Assembly: GCA_013399015.1 (NCBI GenBank)
Contig: VWZX01006235.1
Coordinates: forward strand, 1,928 to 65,927
Length of the DNA: 64,000 nucleotides
From: Galbula dea
Taxonomy: Eukaryota; Chordata; Aves; Piciformes; Galbulidae
Direction of reading: 5' to 3'
The notes under the pieces were generated by a model. The model was not told the DNA's origin, did no database searches, and saw only the letters and a list, made by a program, of their open reading frames with translations. Position 1 is the stretch's first letter. Every line of letters begins with the position of its first letter. This document shows, one piece after another, positions 36,026 through 45,586 of the stretch. The translations under genes and the position numbers were made by a program.

Positions 36026-36907
36026 TTAGAAAGGGTCAGAAAGTGCATTGCCATATCTGACTTGGCCGTGCTGATCCTCATGGAGTGAGATGATCATTTT
36101 AAGGAACTTGGGGGGACAATCTAAATGCTCCAAAATCTGCCACAGACCTTTTCTGCTCACAGTATCAAAAGCCTTGGTGAGGTCGACAAAGGTTACATAA
36201 AGACCTTTGTTCTGTTCCCTACACTTCTCTTGCAGTTGTCTGAGAACAAATACCATGTCTGTGGTGCTCCTGTTGGCTCTGAAACCGCACTGACTTTCAG
36301 GTAAAATTCCTTCTGCTATAGCGGGTATTAATCTGTTCAGGAGTATTCTTGCCAGGATTTTGCCAGCAATGGAGAGCAGAGTAATACCACGGTAATTTGA
36401 GCAGTCTGATTTAGTACCTTTCTTCTTATACAAAGTGATGATGACTGCATCACAAAGGTCTGGCTGTAGTTCACCTAGTTCCCAGCAGCGCACCACAAAC
36501 TCATGAAATTTAGCATGGAGTGCAAGGCCTCCATGTTTCCAGACTTCGGGTGGAATTCCATCAACCCCAGCTGCCTTGCTGATTTTTACCTGCTCTATGG
36601 CCTTGAGGGTTTCTCCTAAAGTGGGGGCAGTATCCAATTCGTATTTCACTGGTTGTTGTGTGATGGACTGAATTGCTGAGTCTTGGACTACACTGTTGGT
36701 ACTGAAAAGAGTCTGAAAGTGTTCAGACTGTCTATTCAGAATGGAAGTTTTATCTGTTAGAAGCGTTTGACCATCAGCGCTGAGTAGAGGGCTTTGGACT
36801 TGGTATGTAGGCCCGTATGCTGTTTTCAGGGCCTGTTCATAAACAATAGTGTTGAATAATACTCTGCAGTGTATCCCCCTTGCTATGGCAAAGGTTCCAA
36901 GAAACAA
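36026..36907 (-). pseudogene. RTE-type reverse transcriptase, N-terminal half
   Basis: A 293-codon frame. Domains in order are the pre-RT segment (AYGPTYQVQSPLLSADGQ), GVDGIPPEVWKHGG, the fingers block NYRGITLLSIAGKILARILL, the palm block QCGFRANRSTTDMVF, and motif A (TFVDLTKAFDTVSRKGLW) with its catalytic Asp. It ends at a frame break just before the GVKQGCVLAPTLF motif, which continues in another frame (35781-36014). The start Met is probably not native, since the element is 5'-truncated around here. Confidence 0.85.
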
Positions 36908-38235
36908 TGTCTCCCTAGCTCAGAGTTCTGCAGATGAAACTTGTAACTATTGTATTATCAATAATGAGTTATATTAGTTTAGAAAACCTTTCCTGGAGTC
37001 AGTCTGTGCATCACAAGATTCAGTGTTCAAGACAAGGGTCACTTCAAAATGGCAAGAATGCAGCAGAAACCAAATTGTGAATGAAAGGTATAAAACAGCT
37101 CCTGTGCCCTGGAATTCTGATATTTTAAGTTTGTTCACAGAAATCTACTAAATGTGATGAAGGCGAAACATAATGCTTCCCTACCCAGGAGATATGGAGC
37201 CAAGACTGGATATTTGCATATGTGCTGAAAATAATAGAAGCATACCCATGCATATTTGGGGCACGTGGTGTCCTTCACAGAAGTTAACTGATAGCAGAAG
37301 TACTTTTTCACATCATAGGCACAGTTTATACTACTATGCATGTAGGCATCTTACCTTATAGGTTATTAAGCCATTGGTTAATCTCATGATTAATAGGATG
37401 TAAGTGTTAGCATTGCGTAAAGCTGCCAGGATATGGCATGACATTCCATAGGGACAAACAAGCAGAGGATGGTGCAGTCCATTAAAACATCCGAAGATGG
37501 GGTGGGGAAAGAAAAGGAGTAAAGTGGACACTACATGCATCAGGAAAAGGGCCAAGGAAGCTGCCTTCATCTGACTCACATGGAGAGGGCTGGTGCTCAT
37601 CTCATCGCCATTATCACACCAGTAGCACTGGGGTGTCAGCAGAGGTGAAGCAGACATCACAGGGTTTTCAGGGAGCACCAGCTGTGTGTCTGGGGATCAG
37701 AAGGAGCTGTATGGGTTTTTCACTGCTGCAGGTGCAGCAGGGAAGGCAAATGAGGATATCAGACAAGGAGTCCTGCCACGTTCAGTATGAGGTGGTGTTG
37801 CACTTCAGAGATGTCTGGAGAAGAGCTTTATCTGGGGGTTGGTCTAAACGGAGGAAAACCACCTGTGGCTCTCTAATGTAAAGGCAATGTGTCCACAAAT
37901 GCTAAACATCCTCTGGCAAGTATTTAAAGATGCTTGAATTGACATTGCCAAAGGTAAGCAGATTCAGAGAAAAATGCAATAACCTGCAGTCATGGTCCCC
38001 CTCTTCAGATATGCAGGCAGAGCATGCATATGAAATGCATATAATGAAACTGCACTATTGCAGGCATAAACAGATTGCTGATGCACCATTACTTTGGAGG
38101 TGACAGGAGTCCACACACTGGCTACTACTATTGTGCTTCTAATGTAAGTATTGATTCTGGGTATGCAAGGCCAGACGTGTCCCATACCTTCCCATTACCA
38201 TGGGCATTCCTCCTGGGAGACAGGAATTTTTTTCG
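36908..38235. other. Intergenic, nothing recognised
   Basis: Single-copy sequence between the RTE-type LINE and a minus-strand CR1 cluster. Confidence 0.5.
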
Positions 38236-38783
38236 AATCATCGAATTGTCAGAGTTGGAAGGTACCTTAAAGATAATTCAGTTCCAGCCCCCCTGCCTGG
38301 CAGGGACACCTTCCACTAGATCATGTTGCCCAGAGACCCATCCAGCCTGACCTTAAAAGCTTCCAGGGATGGGGCTTCCACAACCTCTCTGAGCAGCCTG
38401 TTCTACTGTCTAACCACCCTAACAGTGAAGAACTTCCTCCTAATGTCTAATCTAAAGCTACCCTCCTCTAGCTTGCGTCTGTTTCCCCTGGTTCTGTCAC
38501 TACCTGACCTCCTAAAAAGTCCTACACCAGCTTTCTTGTAAGCCCCCTTCAGATACTGGAAGGCCATAATAAGGTCTTCTCAGAGTCTTCTCCAGACTGA
38601 ATTACCCAAATTCTTTCAGTCTGTCCTCATAGGAGAGGTGCCCCAGTCCTCTGATAATTCTTGTGGCCCTTCTCTGGACTCGCTCCAGCACTTCCATGTC
38701 CCTCTTGTAATAGGGGCTCCAGAACTGGATGTAATATTCCAGGTGGGGGTCTCACAAGAGCAGGGTAGAAGTGGAGAAATTCA
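38236..38783 (-). mobile_element. CR1 LINE, 5'-truncated
   Basis: Minus-strand copy starting at the inverted tail (AATCATCGAATTGTCAGAGT) and reading back through the 3' UTR and ORF2 C-terminus. It closely matches the 3' ends of copies 1-3 and so belongs to the same recent subfamily. Confidence 0.88.
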
Positions 38784-38940
38784 TCCTCAGCCTTCATAAA
38801 TCTTCTCTCCTTGTTTAGCTTTCGTTAGTGAGCAAAAGAGATAATATATTACTTTGAGAGGTTTTAAGAGCATTTCTGTACTAGTCCATCTAATTTAAAG
38901 TGACTTTATGCTAGCAACAATGTGTAAGCAAATCCTTTCT

Positions 38941-38941
38941 N
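38941..38941. other. Single-N assembly join
   Basis: One N separates unique sequence from the middle of a minus-strand CR1. The CR1 should continue for about 300 bp to its 3' end but is absent, so sequence is missing here. Confidence 0.8.
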
Positions 38942-39395
38942 CCTTCACATATTTATAAGCACAAATGAGGTCACCCCTTAAGTCTCCTCTTGTTCAAGCT
39001 AAGGAGACCCAGCTCCCTCAGCCTTTCCTCATAAGGGAGATATTCCAGCCCCTTCATCCTCTTTGTGGCTCTGTGCTGGACTCTTTCAAGCTGTTCCCTG
39101 TCTTTCTCCAACTGAGGGACCCAGAACTGGACACAATATTCCAGATGTGGCCTCACCAGGGTAGAGTAAAGGGGGAGAAGAACCTCTCTTGACCTACTAA
39201 CCACACCCCTTCTAATACACCTCAGAATCCCACTGGCCCTCCTGGACACAAGAGCACACTGCTGGCTCATGGTCATCCTTCCACCTACCAGGATCCCCAG
39301 GTCCCTTTCCCCTTCACTGCTCTCCAACAGGTCAGTTCCCAACCTATCCTGATCCATGGGGTTGGTCTTTCCCAAGTGCAAAATTCGACACTTTC
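38942..39395 (-). mobile_element. CR1 LINE fragment, 3' end lost at an N
   Basis: Encodes, on the minus strand, LGKTNPMDQDRLGTDLLESS through YEERLRELGLLSLNKRRLKG. It matches the plus-strand copy at 49462-50289. Its 3' UTR and tail are missing at the single N. Confidence 0.85.
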
Positions 39396-39727
39396 CATCT
39401 CTGCTGGACTGAGCTCTGGTTCAGGCTGAATACATTTATTACTGTGGGAAGCTATCCTATGGTAAAGCTGCAGTCTTAGAGCTCACATTATCCTGCTGTT
39501 GCTGGACAAGGGTGTTTGTCTATCTCTGGAAATCTTTAACCTCTCAGGCAGTTTACAAAGGGAGAAAACAGGAGTTTGCAAAACGGTCTCATATCCCAGT
39601 GAACTGCCATTGGTCTCCCTGGTGTAGGCATTGGCCCTGCCTCATGCACTGCTTAGAAAATGTGCCAGACTACCACCCCTAAGCTAGAGACCTCCCAAAA
39701 CTGCTGTCATGTGGATAGCCTCATGTG
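39396..39727. other. Intergenic, nothing recognised
   Basis: Short single-copy spacer between CR1 copies. Confidence 0.5.
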
Positions 39728-40545
39728 CCAGAGTTGGAAGGGACCCATTAGGATCATCTAGTCCAACTCATGTTTAGGGACACCACAACTCCATAGTCAC
39801 ACCATGTGCCTAAGTGCCTTGTCCAAGTGCTTCTTAAATTCCGTGAGAGTAGGGGCCATGACAGCCTCCCTGGGGAGCCTGTTCCANNNNNNNNNNNNNN
39901 NNNNNNNNNNNNNNNNNNNNNNNNNNNNNNNNNNNNNNNNNNNNNNNNNNNNNNNNNNNNNNNNNNNNNNNNNNNNNNNNNNNNNNNNNNNNNNNNNNNN
40001 NNNNNNNNNNNNNNNNNNNNNNNNNNNNNNNNNNNNNNNNNNNNNNNNNNNNNNNNNNNNNNNNNNNNNNNNNNNNNNNNNNNNNNNNNNNNNNNNNNNN
40101 NNNNNNNNNNNNNNNNNNNNNNNNNNNNNNNNNNNNNNNNNNNNNNNNNNNNNNNNNNNNNNNNNNNNNNNNNNNNNTACATGTAATTTATAAAGATATT
40201 AAACAGGACAGGCCCCAAGATGGATCCCTGCGGGACACCACTAGTCACTTGTCGCCACCCCGAGATAGTGCAATTTACCAAAACCCTCTGAGCCTGACCT
40301 CTAAGCCAGTTATTCACCCACCTCTTGATTCTCCCATCTAGTTTTATACTTGGCAATGTATCCATTAGGATACTGTGGGAGACAGTATCAAAAGCCTTGC
40401 TCAAGTCCAAAAAGATGACATCAGCTGGTCTCCCTTGATCAACTAGATGGTCATATTGTTGTAAAAGGAAATCAAGTTAGTTAAACATGATTTCCCCTTC
40501 ATAAACCCATGCTGGCTAGGACCAATGACAGCATTATCTGTCAGA
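39728..40545 (-). mobile_element. CR1 LINE of an older subfamily, with internal gap
   Basis: The 3' end is at the left (AGAGTTGGAAGGGACCCATT). After a gap (39887-40177) the RT palm is read on the minus strand: MDLSKAFDTVSHSILMD (motif A), KRWVNNWLRGQAQRVLVN and SGVPQGSILGPVLFNIFIN (motif B). Motif C falls in the gap. The sequence is distinct from copies 1-3. Confidence 0.85.
39887..40177. other. Assembly gap (291 N)
   Basis: Unsequenced bases within a CR1. By alignment with other CR1s the true missing length is probably larger, roughly the ORF2 thumb and C-terminus. Confidence 1.
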
Positions 40546-41379
40546 TGCTTAACACAAATAAACAGAGTGTCTTCGGTCATGCTGTGAGAGGACACCTTGC
40601 ATTAATCCTGGCACAAGGGATGAGTGTGTCCCCTCCTGGGCTCCTCTGAACATCCACTGCAGTGCCCTGGGACTAAGACAATTACCAACAATGGAGCTGG
40701 GCAGCGGGGTGTCAGCAACAGCTCCGTCTGCAAACACTGGCTGGACAGAGTACAGCAGGGACGTGCACGGAGGAAAAGGGGCAGAATCTACCATCCAGCA
40801 ATGGCAGGAAAAGACGGACACCACAGCCATTTCCGGCAAGCTGCTCCAAGAGACACAGACCTCGCTGGAGCCTGCACGAAGAGCAGAGTCCGCTAGATGG
40901 CAATCACAGGTCTAGGATGGCCAAGATCTCTGCAGAGCTCTTCTGGGTTAGCTCTCTGGAAAAGCGAGTAAACCATGTTCTGGTGCCTGTATCGAGAGCA
41001 CAGTGCTATTCAGGGCTCCTAAAAAGCATTATCAGTTACTTAAGGATAATAATCCAATAAATGTGGAATTGCATCACTATATAATCTGTGCTACTATAAC
41101 GGGAAGTGCTGTGCTTTTTCTTTTTTGCAGTCTGCATCGTGGCCCAAGGTGCCGTTGTATACATTGGCTTGAGCTAATCCAGCAGGCCACCATGACTGAA
41201 AAGAAGAAGGCTCCTTCTCTGCCACATCTCACTCACTCCAAACACCATGACCACCCTTACGCTCACAGACCTGACTTGCCCTGAGCCTGTGCCACCCCGA
41301 TGGCATTCTGCCAGGCTGAGGGCCAGTACAGTTCCACAAAAGGCCCAGTAAGAACCAGAACAAACAAGACAGAGAGGGC
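40546..41379. other. Intergenic or CR1 5' UTR, uncertain
   Basis: GC-richer than its surroundings, with frames open on both strands near 40.6-40.9 kb. It may include the 5' UTR of CR1 copy 2, whose ORF1 begins just downstream. I cannot place the 5' end. Confidence 0.35.
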
Positions 41380-41384
41380 AAGAC

Positions 41385-41696
41385 ATGGGTAATGGCATCC
41401 AGGTCACAGGCTATGAGGAATGCCACAGGCTTTCACTGGCAGCAGGGGGCAACACTGACTATTGCTACGTGTGGTGTGAGAAGGTTGAGGACCTAGACAT
41501 CCAGGTGGCACAGCTCCAGGATGAAGTGATGGAGCTCAGGGAAGAGGTGAGTATGTTGAGAAACATTAGGGAAAGTGAGAGGGAAATTGATCGCTTCCAC
41601 AAACTGATCTCTACAAAAATGGAACAGGAGGCAACTTCTGGTGGAGCAGAGAATTCTGTTTCTTCTCATCAGCAAGCCCCCCCAGCATTCCTGTAG
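41385..41696 (+). pseudogene. CR1 ORF1 N-terminal part with coiled coil
   Basis: A 103-codon frame. CYVWCEKVEDLDIQVAQLQD is a short Cys motif leading into a heptad-patterned coiled coil (VAQLQDEVMELREEVSMLRN), then a charged linker. This is the arrangement of the CR1 ORF1 product, an RNA-binding partner of ORF2 in the retrotransposition particle. The frame ends in a stop and continues only as fragments. Confidence 0.75.
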
Positions 41697-41837
41697 TCAA
41701 CCAACAAAGCAGGGTCCATGGGAGCGGGTGTCTGCCTGAAGAAAGAAAAGGAGAAAGCATGTACCTTTGAGAAGTACACAGCCTATAGTGCCGTTGCAGA
41801 ATAGATATGGGGCTCTGCAGGAGGAACTGGTTCCCAG

Positions 41838-41909
41838 TATCACAGCATGTTAGGTGTTGGAAGGGACCTCAAAAGATCATCTAGTGCAACCCCCCTGCCA
41901 GATCAGGAA
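41838..41909 (-). mobile_element. CR1 3'-end fragment nested in CR1 copy 2
   Basis: ATCACAGCATGTTAGGTGTT then GGAAGGGACCTCAAAAGATC, a minus-strand CR1 3' terminus of about 72 bp. Confidence 0.75.
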
Positions 41910-42299
41910 TGCTTTTCATATGTGAGTAAAAGATACAAGAGAAAGGAGACCAGGTGTCCAGCGCAAGGCTTTGAGATGAATGTGCAAAAAATCACAGTTA
42001 CTAATTAGTTTCATCTCATTCACATGAATGAGTGCATCTCATTCACACTTGCAAGTTCCTAAAGGAGCCATCCCAAAGGCTGAACTAAGTATTCTTTAGG
42101 TCTGATTTCTTTGCTTTGTAAGTTGGAACAGAAGACTAGATTATTTTGGCTGGCTTCTTCCTATGTTTTTCCTGATCCGATACAGATTGTTTTTTCTACT
42201 CTTCTGATGAGTCACTGTGTTCAAACTGAATACTCTGTTCAAAAGCACTAATAACTCCTGTCACTTTAACGTTGGGAAAAAAACTTTTCCTTCACTATA
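41910..42299. other. Unrecognised sequence inside CR1 copy 2
   Basis: About 390 bp, AT-rich, without similarity to CR1. It separates two ORF1 pieces. It may be the rest of a nested insertion or flanking DNA brought in by rearrangement. Confidence 0.4.
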
Positions 42300-42500
42300 C
42301 AACTATTCGGTTGTGGGTGAAGACAAGAGCTCAGGAAGGTCAGAAATGCCACCAAGGCCAACTCATCTCAAGCTGCCCATAAAAACAGGCAAGGAAAAGA
42401 AAAAACGACAGGTCATTGTAACAGGTGACTCCCTACTGAGTGGAGCAGACGGACCAAACCTGCTTCATGGGAGGTCTGCTGTCTCTTGGTAGGGCTTTAA
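42300..42500 (+). pseudogene. CR1 ORF1 GDSL-esterase remnant
   Basis: The frame contains KKRQVIVTGDSLLSGADGPN, the nucleophile block of the GDSL-like esterase domain found in many CR1 ORF1 proteins. It then jumps within about 50 bp to the ORF1/ORF2 boundary (TAGGGCTTTAAACTAGATTT). The rest of the esterase domain is deleted. Confidence 0.7.
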
Positions 42501-42699
42501 ACTAGATTTGAAGGGGGAAGAAGTAAAGAATCTTATGCTTGCTTGTGACAAACAGCAGGGCAGCACACCAGGGGCAGAAGGATGGAGCACTACTAAAAGG
42601 TCTCAAGTTGTTACCCTGAGGCAAGCCAGAGAAGATGGATGAAGATGCCCCAAGGAAATTAAGGGCGGTTTGCCAAAGAAGGTGACAAGACCAGCCCAC

Positions 42700-44203
42700 T
42701 GAAGTGGCTCTATGCAAATGTATGCAGCTTGGGCAGTAAACAGGATTAACTAAGGGCCATTGTGAATAGATGAGTACAAGCTCTTTAGGAAGGATAAGCA
42801 GGGGAGAAGGGGAGGAGGTGTTGTCCTCTACATCAGTGATCAACTGGAATCAATGGAGTTCCAGCTGGGAAAGGATGATTATCTGGTTGAGAGCATGTGG
42901 GTTAAGATTAAAGGGAAGACAGGTGAAGGTGATGTACTAGTAGGGATATGCTACAGGCCATCTGACCAGCAGGGCCAAGAAGATGGCGTAGGCAGATAGG
43001 CATAGGCAGATAGAAGTGGCTTCATGTTCACAGGCCCTGGTCCTCGTGGGAGATTTCAACCACCAAGTCATCTGCTGGAGGGACAACACAGCAAAGCAGC
43101 AGCAATCCAGGATGTTCCTCGAATGCATCGATGACAACTTCCTCCTCCAAATGGTATAGGAACCAACTGGGAAGGGTGCTATGCTGGACCTTGCTCTTAC
43201 CAACAGGGAAGGGCTGGTGACAAACATAAGGCTGAGGAGCAACCTTGGCTGCAGTGACCATGAAACGCTGGAATTCAACAGCCTTAGGGCATTTAGGAAG
43301 ATATTTTTTAAAGCTCATGACCCTGGACTTTGGACGTGCAGAATTTGATCGCTTCAGGGATCTGATGGCCAAAGTACCATTGCTGCGATTGAGAGACGGG
43401 ATGCAGTTTGATGCAAGCAAGATGTCAAATTTATTGATTACAAGCATGAGAATATATACTATTTTAGCTGTTCGTGGCTTTCTCTCATTGGTACATTTTT
43501 TGATGCCTTTTACATTGATTGGCTAAAAGACTAAGCAGGCTACAAGATAACAGATTTCAAAACTACTCTTCATTCCCCCTTAGCCAGTACTTTTCCACTG
43601 CAGGGGAATTCCACAGTCTATATTGTTGTTTGGTCCTCAGTGTTCTTTGCTTCCCTGCTTCATGGCCACGGGCTTGCATATTTTGCGTATTTCACCATGG
43701 CTTCTTACCAACCAGTTCCAATACATCCGATACTAGCAAGTCTGATGTGCTTGATGTCCTCCCCTGTCCATCCAAGACTCCTACATACCACGGGACAAAG
43801 CCCTAGAGGGAAGGGGGGCCCAGGACAGCTGGTCAATTTTCAAGGATCACCTTCTCCGTGCCCAGGGTCTTGACAAAGAGAAAGTCAGGAAAGAATGCTA
43901 CAAGACCTGCCTAGACAAATATAACACCCCTGGACACAGTATCTCATAAAAAGAGTCTATATAAGAAGTGGAAGAAGGGACAACTAGAATGGGGGACATA
44001 CAGGGAAGCAAGAAAACTGGTTAGGAAAACTAAAGTTCAGTAGGAGTTAAATCTAGCCAGGAAGTTCAAGGGGAGTAGTAAAAATTTCTCTAGATACATT
44101 AATGCAAAAAGGAAGACTAGGAAAGGTGTGGGCCCCCTCAGAAAAGAAATGGGAGAACTGGTGATGGGTGATATAGAGAAGGCAGAAGTTCTCAACAGCT
44201 TCT
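42700..44203 (+). pseudogene. CR1 copy 2 ORF2, endonuclease to pre-RT, broken
   Basis: Aligns with 17384-20580 of copy 1, excluding the ERV. The endonuclease Glu block (TEKWW region) is deleted near 42763. The VGDFNH block (near 43048) and an intact SDH-type motif (CSDHETLEF, near 43254) remain. It is interrupted by the solo LTR at 43381-43785 and ends at the N at 44204. Not functional. Confidence 0.8.
43381..43785 (-). mobile_element. Solo LTR nested in CR1 copy 2, with target-site duplication
   Basis: A 405 bp element with TG...CA ends, flanked by TACCAT (43375-43380) and TACCAC (43786-43791). CR1 copy 1 has the uninterrupted site (GTACCATGGGACAAAG near 20150). On the minus strand an AATAAA lies near the 3' end, followed by a U5-like end (CGTCTCTCAATCGCAGCA). 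A 6 bp duplication suggests a class II (ERVK-like) LTR. Confidence 0.85.
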
Positions 44204-44204
44204 T
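44204..44204. other. Single-N assembly join hiding about 290 bp
   Basis: CTCAACAGCTTCTT jumps to CCATTTTAAAAAGGG across one N. In copies 1 and 3 these are separated by about 280-295 bp of ORF2. Confidence 0.9.
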
Positions 44205-45488
44205 NCCATTTTAAAAAGGGAAAGTAGGATGACCTGGCAAACTATAGGCCAGTCAGTCTCACCTGCGTGCCTGGTAAGATCATGGAGCAGATCCTCCTGG
44301 GGGCACTGGTGAGGCAGAAGGATACTGAAGAGGTGATACAATCAAAATGGCTTTAGCAAGGGTGAATCGTGCCTGATGAATCTGGTGGCCTTCTATGACA
44401 AGGTCACAACATCAATAGACAGGGGAAGAGCAACTGATGTCATTTACCTGGACCTGAGCAAAGCCTTTGACACTGTCCCGCACGACATCCTGGTCTCTAA
44501 CCTTGTGGAATATGGGTTCAATGGGTGGACCACTCAGTGGATAAGGAATTGTCTCAATGGCCACACCCAAGGAGTGGCTGTCAATGGATCCATGTGCAGG
44601 TGGAGTTCAGTGACAAGTGGAGTCCCTCAAGAATCAGTAATGGGACCATTCTTGTTCAATATCTTCATCGTCAACATGGACAGTGGCATCGAGTGCTCCC
44701 TCAGCAAGTTTGCTAATGACACCAAGCTGTGTGGTACAGTTGACACGCTAGAGGGGAGGGATGCCATCCAGAGGGACGTGGACAGGCTGCAGAGGTGGGC
44801 CCATGCCAGCCTCATGAAGTTCCACAAGACCAAGTACAAGGTTCTACATCTGGGTTGGGACAATCCCAAGCACCGATTTAGGCTGGGTGGAGATTGGCTT
44901 GAGAGCAGCCCTGAGGAAAGAGACTTGGGGGTGCTTGTGGATGAGAAGCTCAACATGATCCACAATTGTGTGCTTGCAGCCCAGAGGGCCAGCCGTATCC
45001 TGGACTGCATCAAGAGGATTGAGGCCATCAGGTCGAGGGAAGTGATTCTCCCCCTCTACTCTGCTCTTGTGAGACCCCACCTGGAATATTATATCCAGCT
45101 CTGGAACACCTATTACAAGCGGGATATGGAAGTGCTGGAGCAAGTCCAGAGAAGGGCCACAAGAATGATCAGAGGACTGGAGCACCTCTCCTATGAGGAC
45201 AGACTGAGAGAGTTGGGATTCTTCAGTCTGGAGAAGACTCTGAGAAGACCTTATTGTGGCCTTCTAGGGGGCTTACAAGAAAGCTGGTGAGGGACTTTTT
45301 AGGAGGTCACATAGTGGCAGAACCAGGGGAAATGGATGTAAGCTAGAGGAGGGTAGATTTAGGTTAGACATTAGGAAGAAGTTCTTCACTGTTATGGTGT
45401 TGAGACAGTAGAACAGGCTGCCCAGAGAGGTTGTGGAAGCCCCATCCCTGGAAGCTTTTAAAGCCCGGCCGGATGGGTCTCTGGGCAA
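44205..45488 (+). pseudogene. CR1 copy 2 ORF2 reverse transcriptase and C-terminus
   Basis: The 304-codon frame 44376-45290 includes motif A (YLDLSKAFDTVPHDILV), motif B read as SGVPQESVMGP (the Gly before Ser is Glu) and motif C read as FANDTKL (first Asp is Asn). The thumb and C-terminal region follow. A small deletion near 45265 shifts the frame for the last 60 or so residues. Two catalytic-region substitutions mark it as inactive. Confidence 0.85.
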
Positions 45489-45586
45489 CCTGATCTAGTG
45501 GAAGGTGTCCCTGCCAGGCAGGTGGGTTTGGAACTGAATTATCTTTAAGGTACCTTCCAACTCTGTCAATTTTGTAATCCTATGAG

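Larger units (their letters stand above)
34838..36907 (-). mobile_element. RTE-type LINE (AviRTE candidate), 5'-truncated
   Basis: A non-CR1 LINE. It is unlike CR1 in RT sequence, C-terminus and tail. On the minus strand the 3' end falls just after a short ATGATGATGATG run (near 34838-34848), with no octamer tail and no poly-A. The 5' part, including any endonuclease, is missing. RTE-family elements are rare in birds, and AviRTE is the published case, attributed to transfer involving nematodes. Assignment to AviRTE itself is inference. Confidence 0.75.
41380..45586 (+). mobile_element. Long CR1 LINE (copy 2) with ORF1 remnants and nested insertions
   Basis: Runs from ORF1 through ORF2 to the 3' tail (CTGTCAATTTTGTAATCCTATG). 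It is interrupted by a minus CR1 scrap plus unknown sequence (41838-42299) and by a solo LTR (43381-43785). A single N at 44204 hides part of ORF2. It aligns with copy 1 over its whole ORF2. Confidence 0.88.

Noticed and set aside
40624..40915. Frames of 60-96 codons on both strands in a GC-rich patch
   Set aside because: GC-rich DNA opens many frames by chance. It may be CR1 5' UTR, and no protein family was recognised.
42015..42032. Short inverted repeat CTCATTCA-CA-TGAATGAG
   Set aside because: Eight-base arms are expected by chance several times in 64 kb, and no functional context was seen.
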